Positions 7,699-16,729 of a stretch of DNA of 19,007 bases are shown here, in pieces. This stretch comes from an uncultured Rhodospirillales bacterium. GTDB taxonomy: Bacteria > Pseudomonadota > Alphaproteobacteria > Acetobacterales > Acetobacteraceae. The translations under genes were made by a program, and so were the position numbers. The DNA lies in the NCBI GenBank assembly GCA_903928045.1, contig CAIYPH010000540.1, positions 1-19,007 on the forward strand, given 5' to 3'. Every line of letters begins with the position of its first letter. Within the stretch, counting starts at the first letter, position 1. Under the pieces are notes generated by a model. It saw nothing but the letters and a program-made list of their open reading frames with translations. It was not told where the DNA came from and made no database searches.

Positions 7699-8429
7699 TT
7701 ACCAGCGTCGCCGTGTTCGGCGCCGGCGTGATGGGCGCCGGGATCGCCCAGGCCCTCGCGGTCGCCGGATGCACGGTCAACCTGACCGACATTTCCCCCA
7801 CCGCCATTGCGGCCGGCATGGAGCGCATCGAGCACGGCCGCTTCGGCCTGCGCCGCGCGGTGGCCCGCGGCAAGATGGACGCCGCCGAAGCCGAGGCCGC
7901 GCTGGCCCGTCTCCGCCCGGTCGCCAGCGACGAGGCCGCCTGCGCCGGAGTCGACGCGGTGGTGGAGGCGGTGCCCGAGGATCTCACCCTCAAATGCGCC
8001 CTGTTCCGCCGGATCGACACGCTAGTGCCGGACCACGCGGTGCTCGCCTCGAACACCGCCGGCCTGCCGATCACCGCGCTGGCCTGGGCCACCGCGCACC
8101 CTGAGCGGGTGATCGGCTGGCATTGGGCGCAGCCGGCGCCGATCATGCGGCTGGCGGAAATCATCACCCACCCGTCCTGCGCGCCCCGCACGATCGAACT
8201 GATCTGCGAAATCGCGCGGCGGGCCGGGAAAAACCCGGTGGTGATCAAGGACCAGCCGGAAATCTGGGGCTTCGTCGCCAATCGCATCAACCGCGCCGTC
8301 CGCATCGAGGCCGCCCGCGTCGTCGCCGAGGGTATCGCCACCGAGGAGCAGGTGGACACCATCATGAAGGATTGCTTCCGCTGGCCGATGGGCCCGTTCG
8401 AGATGCAGCGGCCAGGGAGCATGACGTAA
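7695..8429 (+). CDS. 3-hydroxyacyl-CoA dehydrogenase, short form
   Basis: This is an NAD-dependent oxidase of 3-hydroxyacyl-CoA to 3-ketoacyl-CoA. The N-terminal Rossmann domain has GAGVMG (9-14). SNTAG (119-123), His143 in GWHWAQPAP, Glu155 in LAEII and Asn196 in GFVANRI match the catalytic set. The usual H-F-F-N-P is H-W-A-Q-P here, so Gln replaces Asn. At 244 aa it is shorter than the usual 280 or more. It ends GPFEMQRPGSMT, soon after the WPMGPFEM motif, so the C-terminal helices are mostly missing. This may be a natural short subfamily or a truncation. I start it at the ATG at 7695 (GGAG upstream, ATGA overlap). The open frame runs 9 codons further upstream. Confidence 0.88.
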   Translation: MITSVAVFGAGVMGAGIAQALAVAGCTVNLTDISPTAIAAGMERIEHGRFGLRRAVARGKMDAAEAEAALARLRPVASDEAACAGVDAVVEAVPEDLTLKCALFRRIDTLVPDHAVLASNTAGLPITALAWATAHPERVIGWHWAQPAPIMRLAEIITHPSCAPRTIELICEIARRAGKNPVVIKDQPEIWGFVANRINRAVRIEAARVVAEGIATEEQVDTIMKDCFRWPMGPFEMQRPGSMT

Positions 8430-8462
8430 CCCGCGGCAAGCGGGACCCAGCAAGGGAGACCC

Positions 8463-10019
8463 ATGAGAATGACAAGCAGCATTGCCCGCTTCGTGCGACG
8501 GTCCGGTTTCGGCCTCGCACTCCTCCTCGGTTCCACCGCCCTCGCGCCCGCCCAGACCCGCGGCGGCATGGCGATTGACGCCAATGTCGGTGGCCCCGGC
8601 ACCTTCGACCCGGCGATGATCGCCACCACCATCGAACTCGAGACCCTCAACCAGATGTACGAGGGCCTGGTGATGATGGGCGAGGACTACCGCGCGAAGC
8701 CGATGCTCGCCTCCAAGGTGGACGTCTCGCCGGATGGCATGACCTACCGCTTCAGCCTGCGCCACGGCGTCAAATTCCACAACGGCAAGGAAATGACCTC
8801 GGCCGACGTGCTCGCCACCTACGAGCGCTATGCGCGGATCAGCCCGAACGCCGTCGTGCTCGCCAACGTCGCCCGCTACGAGGCGCCCGACCCCTACAGC
8901 TTCGTCATTCACCTCAAGGTGGCCTCGGGCATTTTCCTCGACATCCTGAAGTCGCCCGCCTATCCGCTGGTGATCTACCCCGCGGAGTTCAAGGACAAAC
9001 CCGCGCGCGACCCCGACCTCACGGTCGGTACCGGCCCGTTCCGCTACGGCGAGTGGCAGAAGGACAGCCATTTCATCATGCGCCGCTTCGACGGCTACGT
9101 GGCCGATGACAGCGCGCCCGGCCCCGACGGCTACGCCGGCCGTAAGACTGTCTACCTCGACGCCGTGCGTTACAACTTCGTCCCCGAGGCCAATGCCCGC
9201 GTCGCCGCCCTGCAGGCCGGCGACGCCGATGTCGCGCCCACTCTGCCGCCCGAACTCCTCGCCCGCTTCAACGGCCGCGCCGATATCGCGGTCGAGAAGG
9301 TGTTTCCGGGCTGCCAGAACGTCCTGCTGCTATCGGCCGGCAATCCGCCGACCAACAACGTGCTGATCCGCCGCGCAATCGCCGCGGTGGTCAACGCGCA
9401 GGACATCGCCGACGCCTCCGGCCAGATTACCCGCGAGAACCCGTCCATCCTCTACGCCGAAAGCCCCTACTACGACGCGGCAGCGGTGAAGCCCTATTAC
9501 AGCCAGAACAACCCCGCCAAGGCCAAGGCGCTGCTGGCCGAGGCGGGCTACAAGGGCGAAAAGATCGTCCTGCAAACCAACTCCAACTACTCTTATATGC
9601 GCGATGAAATCCTGGTCCTCGCCGAGCAGATGAAGGCCGCCGGCATGAACGCCGAAGTGCAGGTGGTCGACTGGATGACCAACGCCAACAACATGGCCGG
9701 CCGCGCGGCGGGCTGGAACATTTCCACCTCCGGCTTCTGCTCGCAGCCTTTGCTCGGCCCGCAGCAGTGGCGCAACATGGTGTACAACTTCGCCAACATC
9801 AAAGGCGATACCGCGCTCGATACCGCCTATGACGCGTTCTTCGCCTCGGTCGGCGTCGATGACCGGCGCAAGGCGTGGCTGGCCGCCGAGCAGATCATTC
9901 TCGGCAACGCCTACTTCATCAAGATCGCCGATGCCGGGTCGGTGTTCGCCTATTCGAAGAAGCTGAGCGGCATCCGGCCCTGGTACAATATCCGGTTCTG
10001 GAACGTCTCCAAGCAATGA
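8463..10019 (+). CDS. ABC transporter solute-binding protein, family 5
   Basis: This is a 518-aa periplasmic binding protein of the peptide/nickel/organic-solute class. Residues 1-31 form a signal peptide: a basic start, then GFGLALLLGSTALAPAQ. Family signatures are clear: NQMYEGLVMM, VSPDGMTYRFSLRHGVKFHN then GKEMTSADV, VGTGPFRYGEWQKDSHFIMR then RFDGY, and the RRAIAAVVN helix. The C-terminus ([12 protein letters not shown]) is complete. AGGGAG lies about 5 nt before the ATG at 8463. The gap of 33 bp after the dehydrogenase is the longest in the operon, so some independent translation is likely. The ligand is unknown. The linked CoA ligase suggests a carboxylic acid or amide rather than a peptide, which is inference. 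Confidence 0.95.
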   Translation: MRMTSSIARFVRRSGFGLALLLGSTALAPAQTRGGMAIDANVGGPGTFDPAMIATTIELETLNQMYEGLVMMGEDYRAKPMLASKVDVSPDGMTYRFSLRHGVKFHNGKEMTSADVLATYERYARISPNAVVLANVARYEAPDPYSFVIHLKVASGIFLDILKSPAYPLVIYPAEFKDKPARDPDLTVGTGPFRYGEWQKDSHFIMRRFDGYVADDSAPGPDGYAGRKTVYLDAVRYNFVPEANARVAALQAGDADVAPTLPPELLARFNGRADIAVEKVFPGCQNVLLLSAGNPPTNNVLIRRAIAAVVNAQDIADASGQITRENPSILYAESPYYDAAAVKPYYSQNNPAKAKALLAEAGYKGEKIVLQTNSNYSYMRDEILVLAEQMKAAGMNAEVQVVDWMTNANNMAGRAAGWNISTSGFCSQPLLGPQQWRNMVYNFANIKGDTALDTAYDAFFASVGVDDRRKAWLAAEQIILGNAYFIKIADAGSVFAYSKKLSGIRPWYNIRFWNVSKQ

Positions 10020-10993
10020 ACGAGGGGCTGCTCCGGCGCGGCGCCGCGGCGGCGGGGCAGCTCGCCCGCCGCCTGGCGCAGGCGCTCCCGGTGCTGCTCG
10101 TCGTCGCCGTCGTCACCTTCGCGCTGCTGCATCTGCTGCCCGGCGATCCCGCGGTGATGATCGCCGGGGATCAGGCCAACCCCGAGGTGATCGCCCGCAT
10201 CCGCGCCGATCTCGGGCTTGACCGGCCGTTGCTCGAGCAATTGCTGCGCTGGCTGTATGCGCTCGTGCAGGGCGATTTCGGGCGATCGCTGATGTTGAAC
10301 CAGAGCGTTCTGTCCGCCGTGGTCGAGCGCCTTCCCGTCACCTTCTCGCTGGCCGTGCTCTCCCTCGCCATCACCCTGCCGATCGGCATCGTGCTCGGCG
10401 CCAGCGCGGCCTATCATCGCGGCACCTGGCTTGATTCCCTCGTCATGGGCGTCGCGCTGCTGGGTGTCTCGGTGCCGAGTTTCTGGATCGGCATCGTCTC
10501 CATCCTGATCTTCGGCGCTGTCCTGCACTGGCTCCCCACCGGGGGCTACGTGCCGATCGGCATGGGCCTGCGTCCCTGGCTCGCCTGCCTGGTGCAACCG
10601 GCCGTCGTGCTAGCGCTGTTCCAGATCGGCTTTCTCGCCCGGCTGACGCGCTCGGCCATGCTAGAGGCGCTCCAGCAGGACTATATCCGCACGGCCCGGG
10701 CCAAGGGCCTCGGCGAGTGGCTCACCGTCGCGCGCCATGCCTTTCGCAACACGCTGATCCCGGTGATGACGGCGACCGGCATCATCATCAGCCTGTTGAT
10801 CGGCGGATCGGTGATCGTCGAGCAGGTGTTCGCGCTACCGGGCATGGGCCGTCTCGTCGTTCAGGCGATCATGGCCCGCGACTATCCGCTGGTGCAGGGC
10901 ACCATGCTGCTGTTCGGCTTCGCGTTCGTGCTGATCAACCTCGCCATCGACACGCTCTACGTGCTGGTCGACCCGCGCGTGCGCTATGGCTAG
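10016..10993 (+). CDS. ABC transporter permease, DppB/OppB type
   Basis: This is a 325-aa inner-membrane permease. It has the N-terminal TM with [17 protein letters not shown] (typical of DppB), the [14 protein letters not shown] segment, and about five more TMs. The cytoplasmic EAA loop that docks the ATPase reads [15 protein letters not shown], then [11 protein letters not shown]. It ends [14 protein letters not shown], the usual DppB finish. I start it at the ATG at 10016 ([14 protein letters not shown]), which overlaps the binding-protein stop as ATGA. The frame is open upstream, but that part lies inside the binding-protein gene. Confidence 0.95.
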   Translation: MNEGLLRRGAAAAGQLARRLAQALPVLLVVAVVTFALLHLLPGDPAVMIAGDQANPEVIARIRADLGLDRPLLEQLLRWLYALVQGDFGRSLMLNQSVLSAVVERLPVTFSLAVLSLAITLPIGIVLGASAAYHRGTWLDSLVMGVALLGVSVPSFWIGIVSILIFGAVLHWLPTGGYVPIGMGLRPWLACLVQPAVVLALFQIGFLARLTRSAMLEALQQDYIRTARAKGLGEWLTVARHAFRNTLIPVMTATGIIISLLIGGSVIVEQVFALPGMGRLVVQAIMARDYPLVQGTMLLFGFAFVLINLAIDTLYVLVDPRVRYG

Positions 10994-11828
10994 GGCGGCG
11001 GCCACGCTGCGGCGGCTGGCGCGGCACACCTCATTCAGAATTGGCTTCGTGCTGATCCTGCTGCTCGCCCTCGCCGCCGGTCTCGCGCCCCTCATCACGG
11101 CGGAGGCGCCGACGGCGATGCATCTCCGGCTGCGCTTCCGCCCGCCTTCCTTCGCCGCCCCATTCGGCACCGACCTGTTCGGCCGCGACCTGCTGACGCG
11201 GGTGTTGTATGGCGGGCGCCTTTCGCTGTGGATCGGCTTCGCCACGGCGGTGCTGTCGAGCATGATCGGCGCGGTGGTCGGTATTCTCTCCGCGCAGTAC
11301 CGGCGGATCGACGCGGTGACGATGCGGGTGATGGACGGGCTGATGGCGTTTCCCGCCATCCTCCTCGCCATCGGCGTCAGCGCCGCCCTCGGGCCGCAGA
11401 CCGGCAGCGTGATCGCGGCGCTGACGTTCTCCTACGCACCGCGGACCGCGCGGGTGGTGCGCGCCTCGGCGCTGGTGATTCGCGAGCTCGATTACGTCGA
11501 CGCCGCCCGGGTCGCGGGGGTGACCGACCTGCGGTTGATGCTGCGGCATATTCTGCCCAACTGCATGGGGCCGCTGCTGGTGCAGTTCAGCTTCACCTTT
11601 GCCTACGCGATTCTGGCGGAGTCGGCGCTGAGCTTCATCGGCGTCGGCCCGCCACCGCCGGCGCCGAGCTGGGGCAACATCATCGCCGAGGGGCGCGACT
11701 ACACGATCGAGGCGTGGTGGATCATGCTGTTTCCCGGCATCGCGATCAGCCTGGCATCGCTCGGCATGAACCTGCTCGGCGACGGGTTGCGCGATCTGCT
11801 TGACCCGCGGCTACGGCTCGATGGGTAG
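10986..11828 (+). CDS. ABC transporter permease, DppC/OppC type
   Basis: This is a 280-aa inner-membrane permease that pairs with the preceding one. It has a first TM at about residues 19-36, then [20 protein letters not shown] (the DppC hallmark), further TMs, the EAA loop [20 protein letters not shown] then ILPN, and [20 protein letters not shown]. It ends [17 protein letters not shown], complete for the family. It overlaps the DppB-type gene by 8 bp. The operon stops here without the DppD/DppF ATPases that normally follow. The next gene is convergent and only 5 bp away. Confidence 0.95.
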   Translation: MARAAATLRRLARHTSFRIGFVLILLLALAAGLAPLITAEAPTAMHLRLRFRPPSFAAPFGTDLFGRDLLTRVLYGGRLSLWIGFATAVLSSMIGAVVGILSAQYRRIDAVTMRVMDGLMAFPAILLAIGVSAALGPQTGSVIAALTFSYAPRTARVVRASALVIRELDYVDAARVAGVTDLRLMLRHILPNCMGPLLVQFSFTFAYAILAESALSFIGVGPPPPAPSWGNIIAEGRDYTIEAWWIMLFPGIAISLASLGMNLLGDGLRDLLDPRLRLDG

Positions 11829-11833
11829 GCCGT

Positions 11834-13000
11834 TCAACCCGGTCCCGCACCCGCGATCGCGCGGCCCCGTTCCAGCCGCCGGGCGAACTGGCCGAGCAGC
11901 AGGGCGCCGGCGATGATCAGCGGCACGTCGAGCAGATGGCCGGCCATGGGCGGCGCGAGGCGGAAGACGGTGGCGACACCCCAGGAGAGGAATATGCCGA
12001 GGCAGAACACCTCCAGGCTATAGCGGCCGATGCGGGCGAGCCAGCGGGCCGGCGCGGTGTCCATCCAATCCGCGCTGCGCGGCACGAAGCGGGCGACCAG
12101 CCAGGCCAGGGCGAAGGCGTGCAACGCGCGGAGTGGCGCGAGGTCGGGCTTCCAGTCGATCATGCTGGTCATCGGATCCGGCGCCGGCAGAGGCAGCAGC
12201 CCGTGCCAGGCGAGTTTGACCCAGAGTCCCGCGCCAACCAGGGCAAGGGCGGCCGCGGTGAGCGCGCGGTCCCAGGGCTGGGGGAGACGCAGCGCCTGGC
12301 CGTTGACCAGAGCGCGGGCGCCGAGCCAGGCGCCGGTCATGTAGAGCAGCTGCCAGGCGAATGGGTTGAAGGAAATCCCCCCGCCGGACGGTAGCGGTAG
12401 CACCATCAGCCCGAGCGTCTGGGTGGCGGCGTAGAGGGCGAGCGGGGCCAGCAAGGCGGCGTCCCCGAAGCGGCGTGTGAGCCAGGCGAAGAGGGGCAGG
12501 GCCAGCATGCACCAGACGAAGCTGGGCAGGATGCCCATGAAATCGGGCTGGAACAGCATCAGCGCCACGCCGGGCACGGCATGGAGCGGGTCGGTCAGCA
12601 AGGGGAGCCAGCCATGAGCGGTGGCTTCCCCGGGCAGGAATGTGAGGCTCGTGGCCAGCATCATCAGGCCGAACAGCGCGAAGACCAGCAGATGGATGCG
12701 GTAAAGCCGGAAGGCACGGCTCAGCAGGTCCCGCGTGGCGGCGGCCCAGCCGTCGCGGGTTTGCTTGCGGGCGAAGACGCTGCCCAAAGTGAAGCCGGAG
12801 AGCAGGATGAACTGCTCGGAGCTGTCGGAGAAACCCCAGGCACCGTGAATGAACCAGGCGCCGACCACGCTTCCCGTGGCGTGGCTGGCGAAGATCGAGA
12901 GTTGCAGGAGGCCGCGGACGATATCGAGCCTGGTGTCGCGCGGCGGGCGCGGGGGGATGACCCGCACGGGCTCGATCACAATCTGGGTCCCACCATCCAT
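11834..13000 (-). CDS. OpgC-family membrane acyltransferase
   Basis: This multi-TM protein of the OpgC/acyltransferase-3 type has motifs [20 protein letters not shown] (the N-terminal R-x-D...RG...H signature) and [20 protein letters not shown]. About ten hydrophobic segments follow. OpgC adds succinyl groups to periplasmic glucans in enterobacteria. Many alphaproteobacterial relatives occur without opgGH, and their substrate is unproven. No glucan synthesis gene is in this window. I start it at the ATG at 13000 ([14 protein letters not shown]), with GGAG 6 nt before it. The ATG at 13012 adds four residues but lacks a ribosome-binding site. It is divergent from dcd and convergent with the permease operon, with no visible terminator in the 5-bp gap. 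Confidence 0.85.
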   Translation of the reverse strand: MDGGTQIVIEPVRVIPPRPPRDTRLDIVRGLLQLSIFASHATGSVVGAWFIHGAWGFSDSSEQFILLSGFTLGSVFARKQTRDGWAAATRDLLSRAFRLYRIHLLVFALFGLMMLATSLTFLPGEATAHGWLPLLTDPLHAVPGVALMLFQPDFMGILPSFVWCMLALPLFAWLTRRFGDAALLAPLALYAATQTLGLMVLPLPSGGGISFNPFAWQLLYMTGAWLGARALVNGQALRLPQPWDRALTAAALALVGAGLWVKLAWHGLLPLPAPDPMTSMIDWKPDLAPLRALHAFALAWLVARFVPRSADWMDTAPARWLARIGRYSLEVFCLGIFLSWGVATVFRLAPPMAGHLLDVPLIIAGALLLGQFARRLERGRAIAGAGPG

Positions 13001-13127
13001 CACCCGCTCCATCGGCCCGTCGCGGGCTCTCGTGCTTGAGACGGGCGAGGCGGGGATTTGTTACAAGCCTATTTGCCCCGGCGGACCGGCCGGGCTAAAC
13101 CGCGCGCCCAACCCGGGAGACCCCGAC

Positions 13128-13685
13128 ATGACCGTGATGTCCGATCGCTGGATCCGCCAGATGGCCACCGAGCACGGGATGATCGAGCCCTTCGTCGAAA
13201 CCCAGAAGCGCGACGGGGTGATCAGCTACGGCTTGTCCTCCTACGGCTATGACGCGCGGTGTTCGGACGCGTTCAAGGTGTTCACCAACGTGGATGCGGC
13301 GATTGTCGACCCCAAGGACTTCTCGCAGGCCAGCTTCGTCGACCGGACCGGCCCGATCTGCATCATTCCGCCGAACAGCTTCGTGCTGACCCACACCGTC
13401 GAATATTTCCGCATCCCGCGCGACGTGCTGGTGGTGTGTCTCGGCAAGTCGACCTACGCGCGTTGCGGGATCATCGTGAACGTCACCCCGCTGGAGCCGG
13501 AGTGGGAGGGGCAGGTGACGATCGAGATCAGCAACACCACCCCGCTGCCGGCCAAGATCTATGCCTTCGAGGGCATCTGCCAGTTCCTTTTCCTGCATGG
13601 CAACGAGCCCTGCGAAACCAGCTATGCCGACAAGCAAGGGAAGTACATGCGCCAGCGCGGCGTGGCACTTCCAAGGCTCGGTTGA
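13128..13685 (+). CDS. dcd: dCTP deaminase
   Basis: Dcd deaminates dCTP to dUTP in dTMP synthesis and acts as a cytosolic homotrimer. The 185-aa length is normal. Motifs are [36 protein letters not shown] (Ser108 and Arg112 of the phosphate-binding segment) and [10 protein letters not shown] with the probable catalytic Glu133. The C-terminal lid is [14 protein letters not shown] start it at the ATG at 13128 ([13 protein letters not shown]), with GGGAG about 9 nt upstream. An ATG three codons on is an alternative. The 127-bp gap to the divergent OpgC gene should hold its promoter. A weak candidate is TTGAGA near 13035 with an A/T stretch at about 13057-13066. murA follows after 18 bp. Confidence 0.96.
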   Translation: MTVMSDRWIRQMATEHGMIEPFVETQKRDGVISYGLSSYGYDARCSDAFKVFTNVDAAIVDPKDFSQASFVDRTGPICIIPPNSFVLTHTVEYFRIPRDVLVVCLGKSTYARCGIIVNVTPLEPEWEGQVTIEISNTTPLPAKIYAFEGICQFLFLHGNEPCETSYADKQGKYMRQRGVALPRLG

Positions 13686-13703
13686 AGTGGCGTATTAAGA
13701 GCC

Positions 13704-14969
13704 ATGGATCGTTTTCGCATTCGCGGCGGCCGGCCGCTTTCCGGCGACATCACCATCGGCGGCGCCAAGAACGCCGCCCTCCCCCTCATGGCCGCCGGCC
13801 TGCTGACCAGCGAGCGGCTGGTGCTGACCAATGTGCCACTCCTGGCCGACATCATCACGATGCGGCTGCTGCTGGAGCAGCACGGCGTCGCGGTCGATCC
13901 GGCCAGCAATGACGGGCGCAGCCTGTCGATCGGCGGGGCGATCACCAATACCGAGGCGCCCTACGACATCGTGCGCAAAATGCGCGCCTCCATCCTGGTG
14001 CTCGGGCCCCTGGTGGCGCGCACCGGGGAGGCGCGGGTCTCGCTGCCCGGCGGGTGCAACATCGGGGCACGCCCGGTCGATCTCCACCTCAAGGGCCTCG
14101 AGCAAATGGGGGCGACCATCACGCTCGATGGCGGCTATATCACCGCTTCGGCCCCCCAGGGGCTGAAGGGCACGACGATCGTGTTCCCCTTCCCCTCCGT
14201 CGGCGCCACCGAGAACCTGCTGATGGCTGCCGCGCTCGCCGACGGGCAGACCGTGCTGGCCAACGTCGCGCGCGAGCCGGAGATTACCGATCTCGCCCAT
14301 TGCCTGGTGGCGATGGGGGCCAACATCACCGGCATCGGCTCCGACCGGCTGACCGTCGAGGGCGTCAAGGCGCTGCACGGCGCGACCCACCCGATCATCG
14401 CCGATCGCATCGAGACCGGCTCCTACGCCTGCGCCGCCGCGATTTCCGGCGGCACGCTGCATCTGCGCCATGGGCGGCTCGACCATCTCGGCGCGGTGGT
14501 GCGCACGCTGCGCGAGGCCGGGGTCGAGATGATCGCCGAGACTGACGGCATCACGGTGCGCCGGCTGAACGGGCTGCACGGGATCGACTTCATCACCGAG
14601 CCCTATCCCGGCTTTCCCACCGACATGCAGGCGCAGCTGATGGCGCTGATGTGCGTCGCCGACGGGGCCTCGATGATTACCGAGAACATCTTCGAGGACC
14701 GCTTCGGCCATGCCCCCGAGCTGAACCGCATGGGCGCGAATATCAAAGTCCATGGCGCCTCGGCGATCGTGCGCGGCAAGCCGGGCAGCCTGTCGGGCGC
14801 GCCAGTGATGGCGAGCGACTTGCGGGCGAGCTTCGGCCTGGTGCTGGCCGGGCTCTCGGCGCGGGGGGAAACCACGGTGAACCGGGTTTATCATCTGGAT
14901 CGCGGGTATGAGGCCGCCGAGTTGAAGTTGGCGGCGTGCGGGGCGGATATCGAGCGGGTGGCGGGGTAG
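13704..14969 (+). CDS. murA: UDP-GlcNAc 1-carboxyvinyltransferase MurA
   Basis: MurA transfers enolpyruvate from PEP to UDP-GlcNAc, the first committed step of peptidoglycan synthesis, in the cytosol. The 421-aa protein is complete. Lys22-Asn23 lie in [17 protein letters not shown], and Cys118 in [16 protein letters not shown] is the fosfomycin-sensitive catalytic cysteine. It also has [40 protein letters not shown] and [19 protein letters not shown] then the end YHLDRGYE. It lies 18 bp after dcd with only a weak AAGAG before the ATG, so it is probably co-transcribed and partly coupled. A copy of the multi-hairpin repeat begins 1 bp after its stop. Confidence 0.98.
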   Translation: MDRFRIRGGRPLSGDITIGGAKNAALPLMAAGLLTSERLVLTNVPLLADIITMRLLLEQHGVAVDPASNDGRSLSIGGAITNTEAPYDIVRKMRASILVLGPLVARTGEARVSLPGGCNIGARPVDLHLKGLEQMGATITLDGGYITASAPQGLKGTTIVFPFPSVGATENLLMAAALADGQTVLANVAREPEITDLAHCLVAMGANITGIGSDRLTVEGVKALHGATHPIIADRIETGSYACAAAISGGTLHLRHGRLDHLGAVVRTLREAGVEMIAETDGITVRRLNGLHGIDFITEPYPGFPTDMQAQLMALMCVADGASMITENIFEDRFGHAPELNRMGANIKVHGASAIVRGKPGSLSGAPVMASDLRASFGLVLAGLSARGETTVNRVYHLDRGYEAAELKLAACGADIERVAG

Positions 14970-14970
14970 C

Positions 14971-15107
14971 AAGGAAGCGCTTCTTTTTTGAAAAAAAGAA
15001 GCAAAAAACTTTTGTCCATTTGCGTCGGGGTTTGACCGGGCTGGCGTGATCCAAACGGATATAAAGTTTTTGCTTATTTTTTCAAAAAGAAGCTCTTACT
15101 TACTTCC
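14971..15107. repeat. Multi-hairpin repeat copy R1 (divergent full length)
   Basis: The left end at 14971-15013 is the 43-nt unit shared by R3 and R5 (AAGGAAGCGCTTC, an A/T hairpin, then AAAAAACTTTT). The palindrome at 14979-15002 has 11-bp arms. The right end at 15062-15107 is a diverged inverted version of the same unit (AAAGTTTTTGCTTA ... CTTACTTACTTCC). The 48-bp middle does not match the conserved core of R2/R4/R5 except loosely at CCAAACGG. It fills the gap between murA and the converging hypothetical gene, and the 3' end of that gene overlaps its right edge. Confidence 0.8.
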
Positions 15108-15609
15108 TGTTGAAACTATGTTGCGATTTCGCAACATATAGCGCGTGCTTCGGCCACGCGCAAAAGCCGCCATTTCGTCGTCGTCGTTTGCGTATTGCGA
15201 TGCCGACGCGCGGCGCGGCGCCGGGCGCGAGGACGATTGATGCGTGTGTGGGGATATGGCGGGGCCTGTTTGCCACCGCGGGGGGTGTGCGGGCGCGCCG
15301 CGGGGCGGAGATGCGGCGCGGGCGGGGCTTGGCGGCCGGCCTGGTTGCGCGCGGACGGGGGGTGGCGGTGATCTGAGCCGGTGCGGGCAGGGGCGCGGGC
15401 GGAAGGCTGGCGAGGCGCTGCATGAGGGCGGCGAAGTCGCGGGACAGTTTCTCCATGCTGGCGCGGAAGGCGCGGCCGCCGGGGAGAAAGCGCCAGAACC
15501 AGGACGGGCCGACAATGGCGGCAATCAGCGCGCACACGACCTCGGCCAGACGGACCGCGGGATGCGGTTCGCCTTGGGTGGGCTCGGGGGATGTGGTCGC
15601 GGTTGCCAT
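15100..15609 (-). CDS. Hypothetical protein, one TM, basic Pro-rich tail
   Basis: This 169-aa protein is not recognised. Residues about 19-41 (VRLAEVVCALIAAIVGPSWF, then WRFL) form one hydrophobic segment. A short amphipathic helix SMEKLSRDFAALMQRLA follows, then about 100 residues rich in Pro, Ala and Arg, with a very basic end. The coding case rests on an open frame, a plausible membrane helix and a near-consensus promoter at 15617-15645 that points at the ATG at 15609. Two other minus frames are also open here, as usual in GC-rich DNA, so the frame of the tail is less certain than that of the N-terminus. No Shine-Dalgarno precedes the ATG. Confidence 0.55.
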   Translation of the reverse strand: MATATTSPEPTQGEPHPAVRLAEVVCALIAAIVGPSWFWRFLPGGRAFRASMEKLSRDFAALMQRLASLPPAPLPAPAQITATPRPRATRPAAKPRPRRISAPRRARTPPAVANRPRHIPTHASIVLAPGAAPRVGIAIRKRRRRNGGFCAWPKHALYVAKSQHSFNRK

Positions 15610-15616
15610 GACGGAT

Positions 15617-15645
15617 ATATTAGATAAAAAAACATTTTCGGTCAA
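15617..15645 (-). promoter_or_regulatory. Sigma-70 promoter of the hypothetical gene
   Basis: On the minus strand TTGACC (15645-15640), a 17-bp spacer and TAATAT (15622-15617) form a near-consensus promoter. Only 7 nt (ATCCGTC) separate the -10 box from the ATG at 15609. Transcription should therefore start at or next to the A of the ATG, which predicts a leaderless mRNA. The stretch is strikingly A/T-rich in GC-rich surroundings. Confidence 0.7.
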
Positions 15646-15692
15646 GGAGAAATTTCCATGAACCGCAAAATTTCTCGCACGCGCGCCCAGAC

Positions 15693-15851
15693 AGGAAGGA
15701 AGGCTTCTTTTTTGAAAAAAAGAAGCAAAAAACTTTTATCCCATTGCCGTGTACCGCTCCCAACCATCCCGCGGGGTGTACGCCAACGGCATGGAATGGA
15801 CCAAAAAGTTTTTTTGGTTCTTTTTGTTCACAAAAAGAACCCCTTCCTTCC
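15693..15851. repeat. Multi-hairpin repeat copy R2 (full length)
   Basis: This is the best complete copy, about 158 bp. The outer ends are inverted (GGAAGGAAG on the left, CTTCCTTCC on the right). In order it has a left hairpin, AAAAAACTTTT, a variable 14-nt stretch, a core with TACCGCTC and GTACGCCAACGGCATGGA, AAAGTTTTTTT, and a right palindrome with arms GGTTCTTTTTGT and ACAAAAAGAACC around TC. The A6CTTT and AAAGT7 tracts are complementary, so the whole element can fold back. It lies between the GNAT stop codon (2 bp away) and the promoter of the hypothetical gene. Confidence 0.85.
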
Positions 15852-15852
15852 C

Positions 15853-16575
15853 CTAAGCGAGACGCGCCCGCAACTCCGCCAGCCCCGCCCGCGCCGTGCC
15901 GTCGGGATCGAAATTGGCGGGGTCGAGCCAGGCGAGCAGGGCGTCGCGGCGGCTGGGCCATTCATCGTCGGTGATGCTGTACCAGTCGGTGTCGCGGTTG
16001 CGGCCTTTCACCACGAGGTGGGCGCGGTGGCGGCCTTCATAGGTGAAGCCCAGGCGGTCCGCGGCGCGCTTGGAGGGGGCGTTGAGCGCGTTGCATTTCC
16101 AGACCAGGCGGCGGTAGCCGAGATCGTCGGCGGCGAGTTTCAGCAGCAGGAACATCGCCTCGGTGGCGGCGCGGGTGCGCTGCATGGCCGGGCCGAACCA
16201 GATGTTGCCGAGTTCGATGGCGGCGTTTTTCGGCTGGATCTCCATCAGGGTCAGCCAGCCCGTCACCACGCCCGTCGCCACCGGGCGAACCGCCCAGGCA
16301 ATGGGGTCATGCGTGGTGGAGAAATCGGCGACGAAACGGGTGAGCGCCTCCTCCGAGGCGAAGGGGCCGTAGCCCATATAGGCCCAACTCGCCTCCGCGC
16401 GCGCATCGCCCGGCGGCATGGCACGCCACAACTCGGCGGCGTGGCGGGTGTGCAGCGGTTCGAGCTCGACATAGCGGCCCTTGATGCGCGCCCGCGTCGG
16501 CAAGGGACGCGGCGTGGTATCGACCAAAAGGCCGACGGGCGGGTTGGTGGCGGGGTCAGTCCGGGGTTCGCTCAT
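15853..16575 (-). CDS. GNAT-family N-acetyltransferase (RimJ/RimL-like)
   Basis: This 240-aa acetyltransferase resembles the RimL-type GNAT group that acetylates protein N-termini or small amines. The GNAT core covers about residues 33-205: GRYVELEPLHTRHAAELW, WAVRPVATGVVTGWLTLMEI, AIELGNIWFGPAMQRTRAAT then EAM (acetyl-CoA-binding loop), and KCNALNAPSKRAADRLGFTY (the last motif, with the N-x-x-S-x-x-x-x-x-x-x-G-F pattern). I start it at the ATG at 16575 (MSEPRTDPAT), with AAGGTGA about 6 nt upstream. The open frame extends 14 codons upstream without a ribosome-binding site. The substrate cannot be predicted. The gene lies between repeat copies R2 and R3. Confidence 0.88.
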   Translation of the reverse strand: MSEPRTDPATNPPVGLLVDTTPRPLPTRARIKGRYVELEPLHTRHAAELWRAMPPGDARAEASWAYMGYGPFASEEALTRFVADFSTTHDPIAWAVRPVATGVVTGWLTLMEIQPKNAAIELGNIWFGPAMQRTRAATEAMFLLLKLAADDLGYRRLVWKCNALNAPSKRAADRLGFTYEGRHRAHLVVKGRNRDTDWYSITDDEWPSRRDALLAWLDPANFDPDGTARAGLAELRARLA

Positions 16576-16650
16576 GGGATCACCTTGGGGCTTCGGCGTG
16601 GCGGTGGCGAGGACCAATCAGGGCTTCGGGCGTTGGACAATTTTATGAGG

Positions 16651-16693
16651 AAGGAAGCGCTTCTTTTTTGAAAAAAAGAAGCAAAAAACTTTT
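16651..16693. repeat. Multi-hairpin repeat copy R3 (solo left half)
   Basis: This copy is identical over the 43-nt left unit to R1 (AAGGAAGCGCTTC through AAAAAACTTTT), but no core or right hairpin follows. It lies between the divergent GNAT and toxin genes, so here it is in a 5' region of both and cannot be a simple terminator for either. Confidence 0.85.
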
Positions 16694-16729
16694 ATTCGTT
16701 TAGGGCGTGGTGGCGCCATTGCGGCGTGA

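Noticed and set aside
14971..15013. Classic intrinsic terminator after murA
   Set aside because: The hairpin is A/T-rich and followed on the plus strand by A6CTTTT rather than a U-tract, and the same unit occurs in 5' regions. A stop function is possible but is not shown by this form.
14743..15961. Short proteins containing VFCFFFSKKK or SFFGSFCSQKE
   Set aside because: These peptides are translations of the A/T hairpins of the repeat in several frames and strands, not genes.
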